Shown: one piece after another, positions 1 to 12,010 of the stretch
Position numbering within the stretch: the stretch's first letter is position 1
How the letters are laid out: the number at the start of each line of letters is the position of its first letter
From: Sipunculus nudus
Lineage: Eukaryota; Annelida; Sipuncula; Golfingiida; Sipunculidae
Assembly: GCA_026874595.1 (NCBI GenBank)
Contig: CM049313.1
Location: forward strand, 47,748,159-47,812,158
Length of the DNA: 64,000 nt
Reading direction: 5' to 3'
Program-made: the position numbers and the translations under genes
The notes under the pieces: generated by a model
What the model saw: the letters and a program-made list of their open reading frames with translations, nothing else
The model's database searches: none
Told to the model about the DNA's origin: nothing

Positions 1-1784
1 TTTTGGAAACACTTGTCCTAGCAGCAGACCCCCCTTGTGTCTGTTAACAATTCATCAATCTGATTGTTATAAAGTTTGTATTTTATTTTTGTTAACTCTA
101 TTTAAAACTATCATATATATATATATATGAATAAGTTAAAAGTGATGTTGTTTTACAAGATTATCTGTGATACATAGAAAGTAAATTACTGGATTTTCTG
201 GATGATGTAACCTAATGTTCTCTTGGTACCTGTGTGTATTAAACTTTAAATCCTGTGTAATTTTATAGCACCCATTAAATGGTTGGCACTTAGAACAATT
301 TATAAGGGCAGCAGTTGAGGCCATTTAACAAGACTACAATTAATGGCCAATAAAGCTAAATTTGGAATGATTTTTGTGATGTAACTAAATTTCCTTATAC
401 CTGTTTTCTGTTAATGATTTTTATTTAACATGAATCAGCTTTTCTGCTTGTGCCCTTAGAATATTTAAAAATTCACATATTTTAGCCGACAGTTATGTTT
501 ACTTCAATTTTATTTTAATAGAAATGACCACTGGAAATATTTCAGGGTTAATTTAAATGCAAATACATACAGCACCCTCTTCTGTCTTTTCATTTTCAGA
601 TGTAGCTCCTTTATTATTCCAGGTAGAGTAATTTTGCATTTCCATTACTAAATGGTTTATCAATAGGTGCAGGAACAAGGCTATCTCATATAATTTTTGA
701 GAGAGCAATGCCAGTCTGCTTCAAATGACCAGAGAGTATGAGTTAAGGTTATCAGTCATGTTTGCTATCTGTCCCTGAATATAATTTTATTCATTACTAT
801 ATTACATAAGCTGTATACATCTCTTAATGTGTTTTAGTTCAGTATTAGCTTCATTTATAGGCATGGAAAGCCTACCTGAACCTTAAATTATTTGTTAATG
901 ACAGGATTTTAAACAGTTAAGTCAGAGACAAAAACTGTGAGTTTCTATTATAAATGCAAATAGATTTTTTTTTCAAATGGATCTATTGACTAAGTTAACT
1001 TGATTAGATATACCGTAAATTCTGTTAAATCACATCAGACTTGGTCTCATCTGTAGATTTACAGAAATATTACATCGATGCCAGACCGGGACAAAAACGA
1101 ACATTATAACAGGGTTGCTTGGTTACCATTCAGGTCGCCAAGCAAGGGTTGACTATATTCAGTATTCAAATGAGAGAAATCATGTTCTGTATTTTTGTTT
1201 GTTTCCTTGAGTCTGTGCTGTGGATTCAATAAACAATAGCTGGTCTCCTGTCCTATTGGCTGTTAACTTACAGTCAGAATGTCAGAATCCAAGGCATTCC
1301 TTGTCATGAATATGTATAAGGTTCTTTGGCAATAAAGTATTGTTCATATTTGATACTGGTCTTGCAGATTTTCTCTTGACTTCCACCTGAAACTGAAATT
1401 TCTATATGATGTTCACATGGTGTAAAGGTTGCAGAAACTGTAAAGTCCTCTGGCGTAGGATGAGCTGTGTAAATAAGAATGTGTAAATATTTCTTTTGAA
1501 AAGACCAAAATCTTCAATATCAAAATTTTACAAATTGAAATGACCGTGTCAACAAAAATTTTCAAGAATATCCCAAAATAATTTTCAGCATGGTAAGTAC
1601 TCTTCTTAATTATTGACCTTTAGAGAAATACCACCAGTAATTTGTATACAAATGTAGGTATTTTAGACATAGTCTTGGTCGTGTAGGCCTGCATGTTGTT
1701 TCATTTGAGATACATGCAACTGTATTCGTCAGTATCCTCTTAAATTTTTATGATGCAGGTAGCTTCCTCCATTTTAAGATCAAC
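1..1784. other. AT-rich non-coding stretch
   Basis: No open frame with recognisable protein similarity, no structured repeat beyond a short (TA)n tract near 115-128. I see no RNA gene. It could be intergenic or intronic. Confidence 0.5.
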
Positions 1785-2130
1785 TTTTTTAGTCATCTGA
1801 GCTATAGTGATAGTCCTTTGTCCGTCTGTCCGGCCGGAACTTTCTGGTGGCCTTTTTTTTAATGGGCCCATCTTGAAACCGTTGGACCTACATATTCTAC
1901 CTTCACAAGTTCTCCTACCAAACAAAAAAAAAGGATCATTACAAGTTCGTTCCTACTAGAAAATAAGGAAAACCCCGCTCCACTTTCCATTAAATAAAAT
2001 ATTGTTACACTTAAACCTACATAATATCAAAACAGCAGTTGTTGTTTTGTTCATATTGGGCATTGATTTTCCTCTAAATATTTCCAATGTACATGCCAGA
2101 AATTAGGCCAGTATCTTGTAATTTCTAGAA
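1785..2130 (-). repeat. Degenerate pearl-like (GTCC) repeat fragment
   Basis: It contains the family signature seen elsewhere in the window: 'AGTCATCTGAGCTATAG' followed by 'CTTTGTCCGTCTGTCCG'. After that comes the 'accgttggacctacatattct' type of core and 'catgccagaaattaggccag', which also occur in the 5.4-7.3 kb copies. The hairpin half is incomplete, so this is a remnant. Strand is given relative to the element orientation argued for the fuller copies (hairpin = 3' end). Confidence 0.5.
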
Positions 2131-2394
2131 AGATATTTGCCCACTATATGGTAACTGTTGAAGCTAGAGTCTTTTTCAAGCTTATAACTATATTTAATAA
2201 AGATTTTCAAGCATATAACTTTATTTAATTTTGACGGACTTGTATACCAACAATGAGATCAGAAAGTTTTTAGCATAAATGTAAGATCAGTACCTTTACG
2301 ATTCACCATGGCACATGCATTTGTTTTCCTGTAAACGATGTTGCTTTAATTTTCACAACATTTACACGTAAGGTTGACTGGCCCAGTTGATGCA

Positions 2395-2872
2395 GTGGTT
2401 AAAGAGGCCCAATCACCTATAAAGCATGTTGAATAACACAAATAATAGCTTCTTCCCTTTAAAATAAATCTGTACCTGCCAAAATATTGCCCTAAAATCG
2501 TTTGATTACCCCTGTAAATAAAGTGTTCAAAACAGTGAAGCGGGCGCGATCACAGGTGCAACATAAACACAGCGGATGGGCCACAAGACGCGCCAATCAT
2601 GAGATGCCCTGACTGAATTGACCCCTAAAACGTAATACATGTTCTCGCTGGCTGAAACATCGGTGTTATGGCTAACAATCAGTAATTCGGTCACACGGCC
2701 ATGTTATGGTAAACAGACATACGTGGACTGTTAACAAACACCCAGAGAACAAGGTGTTAAACAGCCGAATGCGAGGTACTGAGACTGTCTGCTTGAGTGG
2801 TTTTGCTAGGAAACTTTTGTATAAAACAAAACTGAACTGATAGTGTGAAAGAATAGACATAATATTGCTCCT
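2395..2872. repeat. Dispersed ~470-bp repeat, copy A
   Basis: This block matches 26465-26925 in the same orientation over almost its whole length, with scattered differences. Shared landmarks include 'CCCAATCACCTAT', 'TTTAAAATAAAT', 'AAAATCGTTTG', 'TAATACAT', 'GCTGAAACAT', 'AAGGTGTTAAACAGC', 'GAGGTACTGAGAC' and 'GTGTGAAAG'. No long open frame is shared between the copies. The repeat class is not recognised; I see no terminal repeats or tail. Confidence 0.65.
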
Positions 2873-4540
2873 GGTTATGTCACTTTAAGACTTAATTCAT
2901 CCGCCAGCAGAGCCATCAAACTTGCCCTTGCTGTGTCGCAATGCTTAGATTAGGTACAGTCACCTCGCAGCAACTTCTATACCTTAATTTACAGCTCTCT
3001 GACTGACCATTTCATCGACATATAAGGTGCTAGTGGTTATGTGACGGTCAGCACCACACATCATAGCTTCGTTAACTAATATAAGGTCTCTTACAGTGAC
3101 ATCAGCAGTTACTGGTGGTCTTTTCCAAATATTTACAAAAAACAGAATGATATCAATCATTTATCCCCTATTGTGTGTATTGTGTGTTCTGGTTGACTAC
3201 TAACATCATGTTTTCCCATCCCTCTGCCTGTTTAAAATATTTAATAATTATGGAAAAACTTTTTTTTTCTGTAAGTACTGTTGATTTAAATTTCTAGCCT
3301 GTAGGTATAAACAAGGGTGTCGTGACTCCCACCATCCCCCCCCCCCCCCCGTCATGCACCTGAGCATAACAAAAAACATGCAACTGCATAATATTATGAA
3401 ATTAATTATGAATTAAAGAAAATACATAGAGGTACAGGTGTACAAGCTCCCATCATTACCCCCCCCCCCCCCACCTCCCACGACCCACCATCAAGTCCTT
3501 CCACCTGTGGAGTGGGAACGTTATGGCAACTGTATACATTTTATTACATGGAAAACAATTGGTTTAATAAAAACGGGATCTAATTGGACAAAGGTGTGAA
3601 TTGCTGAATTGTCAGCAGCTTATCAAAAAGCCCACCAATGATCATGGTAATACTAATTAGTATTATAGACTTATTTTCACAAACTGCTTACATACTTCAG
3701 TTACAGCATTAGGAAACACAAGGTCAGATCACAAATATTTTTTGCAACAATTTTTTCAATCATATCAACCAACCATGCCCAATTTTACCTCTTCTTCTCA
3801 GACTTTATTTCCATTTGAGATTATTTTAAATTTTTACCTTCAAGGTCAACTTCAGTTGAGCACAGTGGCCAATGGGTAACTTGATTCGTCATTTTATTTA
3901 GAAAAACATTTCTCTTAAATTGTTTAAGCATTTTATAATTTTTAGAATAATAAATTGTATGTGTTTGCATAATTTGACATGATATGAGGAACACTCAGGA
4001 TAAATAATAACCTTACTTACAATTCTGAATTTACTTATATTTTCAGATTTTATAAATTTATAAACCTCGTATAAGTGACTGTGTTATCATCAAGGACCTT
4101 ACTTCTAACGCCTGAATCAGTCATGCAGCTGAGATAACCTTTCTCACACTTTTGTGACTGTAGATCCCCCAGAGAGCATATAGAACGTATTATAAATTTA
4201 TAAAAACCTCGTTGAGATTCAAGACACAGTCAGTAAAAATATACTAGTATGTATTATGTTAATATTTTCACCATGTTAAATTTTCCAGATTAAATGTATT
4301 TTATTTCACAGGCTTTGGATTTCTTGCCTATGTATAGAGACTTAAAACATGCTCTACTGTTGCATGTACAATCATTATAGAAGAACAAGCAACAAGACAT
4401 GTATTTTAACAAAGAGAAAGAAAACGAAGGACAGCTATATTAATAATATGCCAAATGGCTGTAGCATTATGATTTCAGTTGCAACAAAACAAAAACTGAG
4501 ACCTCTTTTCTGTCAGCCAAGTTTGATATTTTTATGTCAT
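2873..4540. other. Non-coding stretch with two poly-C tracts
   Basis: No gene is seen. Poly-C runs lie at 3336-3350 and 3459-3472. The phrase 'tataaatttataaaaacctcgt' recurs around 4050-4070 and 4190-4210, a short local duplication. Confidence 0.45.
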
Positions 4541-4544
4541 AGGC

Positions 4545-4590
4545 ATGTTCAGCTGGGCGTCATGACCCATGGGTTCCTTGTTGTATGTTG
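4545..4590 (-). repeat. Isolated 5'-terminal signature of pearl-like family
   Basis: 'CAGCTGGGCGTCATGACCC' then 'ATGGGTTCCTTGTT' is the terminal sequence that also occurs near 8117-8150, 23519-23550, 47488-47518 and 49258-49290. Only this end is clear here; the body to its left is too degraded to follow. Confidence 0.45.
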
Positions 4591-4802
4591 TCTTATATAA
4601 TTCTTAATCTACGTGTGTAAATCTTCAGAGTTCATTTGGACTACATGTCGGGGCGGTAGTGTCAGGCCCAGTGTCTACCGCGCGCACCGGCTGGTCCTGG
4701 GTGCGTAATCACCCCCATTACAGCTAGGTCATAAAACTAAGGTAACCGCCAAAGACACACTCATTTGAGTGATACACTACTGTGGGGTAAAGCCTCCCAT
4801 TA

Positions 4803-5011
4803 CAGGGGCGGATCCAGGATTTAGGAAAAGGGGGGGGGTCCAACCCAGGAGGACAAATGAAACCCCTAAAAAAAGGTCCTCAGGTTTGAAAAAGGGGGGG
4901 GTCCAGGCGGCAAAATTTTGTCTGAAGCCCTTAAAAAAACGTTGTTTCTGATGAAAAGGGGGGGGGGGGGTCCGGACCCCCTGGACCCCCCCCCCCCTGG
5001 ATCCATTTCTG
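4803..5011. mobile_element. Short MITE with CAGGGGCGGATCCAGG terminus
   Basis: The left end starts CAGGGGCGGATCCAGG. The right end carries the degraded inverse CCTGGATCCATTTCTG. The insert is flanked by a direct repeat CATTA at 4798-4802 and 5012-5016, consistent with a 5-bp target-site duplication. The interior is G- and C-tract rich with no coding capacity. Two other elements in the window (29483-30477 and 39895-40312) have related CAGGGGYGNAGCC-type ends. The termini look hAT-like, but the 5-bp duplication leaves the superfamily open. Confidence 0.7.
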
Positions 5012-5060
5012 CATTAAGCTTGCAGAGCTGACACTTACAAGATGCAGGCCAGTAAACGAT

Positions 5061-5096
5061 GGGGGGGGGGGGGGGGGGGCGGATGGGGGGGGGGGG
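5061..5096. repeat. Paired poly-G tracts
   Basis: 19 G at 5061-5079 and 12 G at 5085-5096, separated by CGGAT. One of many long G or C homopolymers in the window. Confidence 0.8.
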
Positions 5097-5535
5097 AGTA
5101 GTGAGATGATCTCCATCACGGCGGATTCAGAGGGGCTGGAGAGGATATTAAGAATCGTCAAATTGCGTATCGATAGTTTCACGTGCGCCCTCTGTACATT
5201 ATTTGCTAATCAAAGACGTGTCACAGTTTTCTGCCCGCCCATTGTTACCCTTTCAACGGATAGTCTCGTTTAACAAGTCCTTAAAGCAGTCCTCGATAAC
5301 TTGTTGTCTCATGGAATTTAAGATGAGCTAGTTTTCATTTAGGGCTACCAGTAAAAGTGTTCTGCAGGATGTACTATCTTCTTTTTATTTTTACCCTATT
5401 TAGCTCAGCTGACTATAAGTCATCTGAGCTATAGTCGTGGTCCTTTGTCCGTCCGTCTGTCCGTCCGTCCGGATGTCCGTCCGTAAGACTAGCACGTTTC
5501 GACACCAATGGACCTACGAATCTGAAATTCGGCAT

Positions 5536-7340
5536 ACAGTTAGATGTCCCCAAATTCTCCTACCATGCCGAAAATTGGGTCAATAGGACTCCGTTCCTTC
5601 GAGATATTAAGGAAAAACCTCATTTTTTTATTAGAAATCTATTTTCACACTTCAGGACTGCCTAATATCAAAACCACTCATCTGGTTTTCTTCATATTTA
5701 CCATAAATATTCCTCTATATAGTTCCTATGTCCATGCCAGAAATTAAGTCGGTAATATTAAATTTAAAAAAAGTTATGGGCCCAAACATAATGGACTTTG
5801 TAAAAAAATCAGGAAAGATATTTGGTCACTTAAGAAAAAAAGTGTTAAAGTTAGGGACTTTTTTCAGTAATACAACTTTAATTAATCAAAATTCAATTGT
5901 ATACAAAAAATTAGATCAAAAATCTGTTAAATTTTTTTAAATATTGGCTAATATATAAAATTGGTACCTTAAATTTTGCCCAACTTTGGCCTTTGCACGT
6001 TTTTTTTTCCTGTAAGTACTGTGGATTTAATTTTCACAGCATGTACACATAAGGATTTAATCTGTTTAAATCTGAAATTTGAAAATAAAAGCTGCAAAAT
6101 TAGGTTAGTTATTGAATTTTTTGGAGGCTCTTGTTGTATTCCCTTACATTGTCAAGCTGTCCACTTAGGTGACTGTAGGTCATTCAGTGCATATCTCTAT
6201 GCTCCCCAGGATGTTAGCATAATGTTAGATGTCCCAAAGATCTCCTACCAAGCTGAAAACTGGGTCTTTGCGACTTTGTTCCTTTGAGAAATTAAGGAAA
6301 TACCTCAATTTTTTATTAAAAACCTATTTTCACACTTCAGGACTGCCTAATATCAAAACCATTAATCTGTTTTTCCTCATATTTACCATAAATATTTCTC
6401 TATATAGTTCCTATATACATGCCAGAAATAAGGTCTGTATTGTATAATTTAAAAAAGTTATGGTCTCAAATATAATGCATTTTGTAAAAAATCAGAAAAG
6501 ATATTTGATGGCTTAACACAAAACATGTTAAAGCTAAGGACTTTTTTTCCAGTAATATAACTTAAATTAATCAAAATTAAATTGTATACTCAAAACTAGA
6601 TCAAAATCTTTTAAATTTTTAAAAATATTAGCAGAAAAAATTGGTACCTTAAATTTTGCCCAACTTTGGCCACGGCACGTTTTTTTCCTGTGAATACTGT
6701 GGATTTAATTTTCACAGCATGTGCACATAAGGATTTAATCTGTTTAAATCTGAAATTTGAAAATAAAAGCTGCAAAATTAGGCTAGTTATTGAATTTTTT
6801 TGGAGGCTCTTGTTGTATTCCCTTACATTGTCAAGCTGTCCACTTTGGTGACTGTAGGTCATTCAGTGCATATCTCAATGCTCTCCAGGATGTTGGCATA
6901 ATGTTAGATGTCTCAAAGATCTCCTACCAAGCTGAAAACTGGGTCTTTGCGACTTTGTTCCTTTGAGAAATTAAGGAAATACCTCAATTTTTTTTATTAA
7001 AAACCTATTTCCACACTTCAGGACAGCCTAATATCAAAACCACTCATCTGTTTTTCCTCATATTGACCATAAATACATGCCAAAAATAAGATCTGTATTG
7101 TATAATTTAAAAAAGTTATGGGCTCAAATATAATGCATTTTGTAAAAATCAGAAAAGATATTTGATGGCTTAACACACAGCATTTGCACAAAAGGATTTA
7201 ATCTGTTTAAATCTGAAATTTGAAAATAAAAGCTGCAAAATTAGGCTAGCAATTGAATTTATTTTGGAGGCTCTTGTTGTATTCCCTTACATTGTCAAGC
7301 AGTCCATTTGGTGACGGTAGGTCATTCAGTGCAGCTCTCT
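5536..7340. repeat. Tandem repeat, ~680-bp unit, ~2.7 copies
   Basis: Units begin with 'GTTAGATGTCCC' at about 5541, 6222 and 6903 and share blocks such as 'TCACACTTCAGGACTGCC' (a C-to-A change in the third unit's 'GGACAGCC'), 'AGGATTTAATCTGTTTAAAT' and 'GGAGGCTCTTGTTGTATTCC'. The third unit has lost an internal segment, so its period is shorter. Several short open frames are echoes of the same sequence in each unit and do not look coding. Confidence 0.8.
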
Positions 7341-7344
7341 CCAC

Positions 7345-8116
7345 TTAGTTGAGCTTGATCAGGCTGTCTGCAGTTAATACCATACCACAGGGAGCCTTTT
7401 TCTCTGGCAACCCCCGCTCCCCCCCCCCCACCCCACCCCCATTCTGTTAACAGACCTGTACTATGAACTAGATGAATCTTAAAATTAACATTTTTTTTCA
7501 GCAACGAGCAGTAACAACGGAGACCCCTCCCCCCATCCACCCCTTCAATACACAGGACTAAAAAACAAGATGAATCTTTTAATTTTAATGTTAAATAAAT
7601 TCTTTTTGATGAGACTTGGACAATTTTGATTGTTTTAAAGAAAAAAATTCAGGAATTTAATCCTAATATTCAAATGTGACAAAATATTAGGATCTTATGT
7701 AAGTGCTAACTTACAAGATTTAAGAAGATATAAATACTTTGTAGCATTTCATTCATATCTCTTAAAGTTGGCAGAGCCTAGGTGTGAATAACACTGTTCA
7801 CTTAGTATTAAAATTAGGAATATTGGTCAAACTTTGTTGGATTAATTTTAAACTCATATAGCCATATATTTAACTTTTGAAAACTTAATTACCTTCACAC
7901 ATTATTTGTTTATGAAATGTTACTTTTATATAACAATTACCGTTGGCCTATTTGTTCCCTTCGTGCATCACTAAATGGTTTAGCTCATGTCCATTATTCT
8001 ATAATTTACAGTTTCATTTTAGCAGGGCCATTTTCTCATAGCTTTTCTAATGATAATATACATGAAAAACCAAAAGAAATCAAAATATTTTGCAGTTACT
8101 AATATTTTCCAAAATT
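7345..8116. other. AT-rich interior of the pearl-like element
   Basis: It contains short C-rich tracts near 7410-7440 and otherwise AT-rich sequence. No gene is recognisable. Confidence 0.4.
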
Positions 8117-8520
8117 CAGCTGAGCGATGTGACCCATGGGTCCCTTGTTTACACAGCCTTGCGAGTTGCTTTACCTGTACGAAAGCAGTTCCCACGAGAA
8201 CCCGTAGATGGCACCACCTCTCAAACCTGACATAAAGCCAAAATCGAAAACGCGAATTTTTATTAATTTAAGCATACACGTTTCCACATATGTTGTAGAG
8301 ATTATTACTATTTTTTTTACTAACACTACACTGACTTAAAATGTTTTGCATAAGTAAATATAATGCAAAAGGTTAAAAACAAACGTCTTAATACAATTAT
8401 GATTCTGATAATCACAATAAATTTGTGGATTTTGGCGAGGCTGCAAAAGAGCGTTATTCCATTTTAAAGTCTGAGGATACACGTCACATTCCATTGCCAC
8501 CAAACTCTCTCCGCAGATAC

Positions 8521-10882
8521 CTAAAACATTGCTGAAACCATATTATCCACGTCTTTCAGTCCTCGGATACGTTTAAGCCACTTGTATTTCTCCTGGAAAT
8601 GTGGACCGATTTACAGGTACATGGTTTCTTGGTAGACCTGCTCTCCAGCTGCGTTTGTTAAGCCCCGTTCCCACTTTCACGAATTTCACGCCGAATCGCC
8701 ACGAACTTACATCATTAAAATTCATAGAGACGTCGTGGGAGGGTCGTAGATGATTTCTTGAACATTCGGTAATGTTCGTAGCGAGGTCTTGAGCACTTAG
8801 AATTCGTGGCGCTATTTTTGAAATGTTCAAAAATTAAGCTTTGTCGTCACAATTCGTAGCTAAGTCGTAACAGTTTCTTGGTAAGTCGTATGAGAGTCTT
8901 CATAATTCTTGTAAATTCGTGATGTAAAACAATGTCACGAAGGACAATGACATCGACACGATTTCAACACGACTACAATACGACTACCACAAGAACCTCT
9001 CAAGAGAGAGTCACGTTCATAAAGCCCCCTCCTACTTCCACGAATTTGGTGACGAATCATCAAGAACTGACATCATAATGTGACGGAAAGTTTTATTTTC
9101 TTAGTGATTTTTTAACTTCTTACAAACCAATGAGGAATAAGTTTTAGAAGTAAGAACACTGTGTAGATTTGTAAATTTGTTTTAAAGAAGATTTGTATTG
9201 TGGTTATTGGTTCCAACTAAATTTGAACTAAAACAATTTGAAGAAGCTGAATCAAATTACGTTTCCTTTGAAATTTGTAACTTCTTTGTAAACAAACAAG
9301 GAAGTTTTTGCAGTGATTCAACCATGTAGTTTCGTAAATTTGTTTTAAAGAAATTTTTTTTATCGTGGATATTGGTTGACAAAATAAATTTGAACCAAAA
9401 CAGTTTAAAGAAGCTGAATATATTTTACAGTTTCGTCATACTTAAACATATGGTCAAAATAATAAATTATGAATTTCCTATTTTACTATGGGAGAATAAA
9501 CTGAGCCTAACACAAATTGATATTAACAGAATCTTATATCACATTGAGATATTTTACATCCGATTAAGACGGTCGTCTACTTGGACTTAAAGAAGTTAAC
9601 GTCGTATTTGCCACCACATAAATAAGTCGTAATTGTCTAATTACTCAAATCAAAGGAGACATATATTATCAGTGTTTTAAACTGGATAACTTTTGTCAGA
9701 TTATAATATCTGGAGAAGTTGAGTAAAGTGTTGTTATGGTGTCCTTTTACTACTATCGTCTTCTTTGTGACATTACAATAGCTATATATCACATGTATAG
9801 CTATCTAACAATCCGTAGCAAAATTGAATGATCGTAGGAGTATCTTCCACAAGTCGCAGATGAATCGTGGAAATATCGTACCAGTATCTTAGACGTCGTC
9901 ACGGAGCCGTGAACATTCTTAAAAGTGTCCTGTCATATCGTGCTGGCTTCGTGTCACTGTCGTAGCCAATCGTACTGGCATCGTACTCATTTCGTACAAT
10001 ATTGTGGTTGTGATGGAAATTTTATCACTCGACAGGCCGATTGGCCACGAATCGCCACGAATTCAACATCGTGGCGATTCGGCGTCAAATTCGTGTAAGT
10101 GGGAACGGGACTTTACATGTGTAAATATGACTTTATCATCTGGTTTATGCTATACTTTGATGTCTTTATTAAACGTTCCCTCCAACCCCTTCACACCGCT
10201 GTCGATCTGGGGCCCGCTGTGGGGCTCTATATTTCCCAACATGCCTTTGTGAGCTGCGGTCATTGCGGCATTTACACAGAATCTGTAGTAAGAAGTATTG
10301 TTGACATGTCCGTTATAGTCAAGATCTGTTGGGCATGCAGTCATTTTATAAAGATAGTCAATTTTATCGGGCGGCTGAAAAGTTTGCACAATAAGTGGGG
10401 CGGTACCTTCTTTCGTCAAATGTTTATACTTTTCTGTCCACCATTCCGGAATAGTGCTTGGTTTCTTAGTATTTTCTCCAACGCATACCAAAGTCAGGGT
10501 GCTTGACATAAGGTTTTCCTCAGATTGAATTTGCATTTCACGTAGCAGACAGAATGAGGTTCGGCCTACATAACTTACGGAGCAATCCACATGGACAGGG
10601 TACGCGTACATATGTGGACCACTTTGGTGTATCTTGGTCATCTTTTCTGAGACGTGGGCATCGACACACCTGATATAGGATGGGTGTGTCTTTTTCCAGT
10701 CTTCGAAAATCAATGAATCCCCTATTGGCTAAAAAGTGACCTGCAAACTCCAGAAGTGACATTCCTTGCGACAGACGGAAGCGACCTTCGTGGTCCACAT
10801 CATGCCATCCAAAGCCTGGCAAGGTGATCCTCGCCCGACCCCCGTTATCTACAGCTGTAATCATGGGAATAGGATTCTGTGC
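8521..10882 (-). pseudogene. Double-hotdog thioesterase-like pseudogene
   Basis: The frame opens after a good splice acceptor (TTTCAG, exon start 10882). It reads a hotdog-fold thioesterase (4HBT-type), first with '...HEGRFRLSQGMSLLEFA' and then a second hotdog with 'DLDYNGHVNNTSYYRF', a helix-start motif typical of acyl-CoA/acyl-ACP thioesterases. Lesions: a one-base frame change at about 10697-10712, where the frame ending in GFIDF continues in another frame as EDWKKTHPSY; an in-frame TAG at 10150-10152; a MITE at 8661-10112; and a TAA at 8611-8613. Ignoring the MITE and one TTA copy, the same frame continues into '...NAAGEQVYQETMYL', the expected last strands of the domain. Further 5' exons were not found. 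The frameshift could be an assembly error, but four separate lesions favour a dead gene. The exact substrate is unknown. Confidence 0.72.
8661..10112. mobile_element. 1.45-kb MITE, TTA target duplication (Harbinger-like)
   Basis: The left end reads AGCCCCGTTCCCACTTTCAC and the inverse of the right end AGTCCCGTTCCCACTTACAC. About 44 bp of each end pair with roughly three mismatches. TTA flanks both sides (8658-8660, 10113-10115), as expected for PIF/Harbinger 3-bp TWA duplications. There is no transposase frame. The subterminal zones are packed with TCGTA/TTCGTG motifs, and a second copy of the terminal sequence lies inside near 9022-9075, suggesting a nested or rearranged end. It sits in the reading frame of the thioesterase-like pseudogene. 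Confidence 0.82.
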
Positions 10883-10899
10883 CTGAAACTGAGCCAATC

Positions 10900-11540
10900 A
10901 AAAGAAGCTAAGAACACTATTAAAAATCTATAAAATCTGCAGAAGGTATGATTAACAATTTTGAAATATTTTAAATTTGTTTGTTTCTTCACCAAGGCGT
11001 ACAATAAACATCAAAATAAAGACAATCAATTATAGAATGTTCACATACTAAGCCTCGATTACTGTTTATATGCGTAAATCTAATGGACAAACCATAGAAT
11101 TTATACACTATATGACCCAAATCATGGAAAATGTAATTGATTTCCTTGCATTACTGCACCTCTCACATAACCTCTCTATTCAATAAAATATCAATCCTGC
11201 TTTTGTTAAATCAAGTAAAAAATGAAGAATAATAAATGTGGCCGGTGTAAAATAAAGGTTGAAGTGTAAACATTGTATAACACAGTTTTGTGGAATAACA
11301 GAAATTAATATTAAGGGCGGCCAATATAGTGTTAAAAGTAAACAAGGCCTACAGGCCTAATGCGAACCTGTGCATAGGATTTACATCAGGTATAATGCTT
11401 CCATGTTGGACCATAACCGTTCAAGTACACGTGTGGCATGTATATGTACAATGCAACTACTAAACATTTTGAACCTGAGAATAAGCACCAATTACACAAA
11501 CGTCACTCCTGAAATACTGCCATGGATGTACACTACACAA
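10900..11540. other. Non-coding stretch upstream of the thioesterase pseudogene
   Basis: AT-rich. It should hold the intron and missing 5' exons of the pseudogene if they survive, but no coding segment could be identified. Confidence 0.4.
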
Positions 11541-12010
11541 AATGGGTTTAGGTGGCACCACCAGTTTTGGGTACGAGAAAGCCGTGAAAGGTGTATGGAC
11601 ATGCAAAATTTCAGGCAGATACTTCACACCACTCTTGGGCTATGTGCACAGATGTATGAAACCTAAACACAATTGTAGGTGGCGCTACCAGTCCTGTATA
11701 CGACGATTTTTATCAAAGATGTATTCATATGCCCAATTTCAGACTGATATATCTAATCCCTCCTGAGAAACAAGCGGGGACATACACTATGCAAAAATTA
11801 TTGTAGGTGGAGCCACCAGTCATGTTTACGACGAAGCTATCCGATATGTATAGATATGCACAATTTCAGGCTGATACATCAAATCCCTTTTGAGAATACG
11901 CCAGGATATACACTGCAAAAAATCATTGTAGGTGGCGCCACCAGTCTTTTGTTCGAGAAAGCCATCAAAGATGCTTGGACAGGCCAAAATTACAGGCAAA
12001 TACATCAAAC
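11540..12010 (+). repeat. ~127-bp satellite with GGTGGCGCCACC motif
   Basis: Four units have 'GTAGGTGGCGCCACCAGTC' variants at about 11551, 11677, 11804 and 11930, a period of 126-127 bp. Each is followed by 'AAAGC.ATCAAAGATGTAT', 'CAATTTCAG..TGATA' and 'GGATATACACT'. The GGCGCC core makes a short palindrome in every unit. Related units occur inverted at 20640-21040 and singly near 30575. Confidence 0.82.

Larger units (their letters stand above)
5398..8150 (-). mobile_element. Pearl/HINE-like element with ~680-bp tandem core
   Basis: The left boundary at 5401-5431 is an inverted repeat: TAGCTCAG at 5401-5408 pairs with CTGAGCTA at 5424-5431, followed by a (GTCC)n microsatellite at about 5440-5480. 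The right boundary near 8117-8150 is the family's other end, CAGCTGAGCGATGTGACCC then ATGGGTCCC. Between them are nearly three tandem core units and about 800 bp of AT-rich sequence. No protein is encoded. Conserved ends, a terminal hairpin, an ACGG/CCGT microsatellite and tandem core repeats are the architecture reported for bivalve pearl/HINE non-autonomous Helentrons. The strand assumes the hairpin marks the 3' end. Confidence 0.55.

Noticed and set aside
10004..10506. Plus-strand open frames over the thioesterase region
   Set aside because: They are the antisense of the minus-strand thioesterase-like frames, which carry the recognisable motifs.
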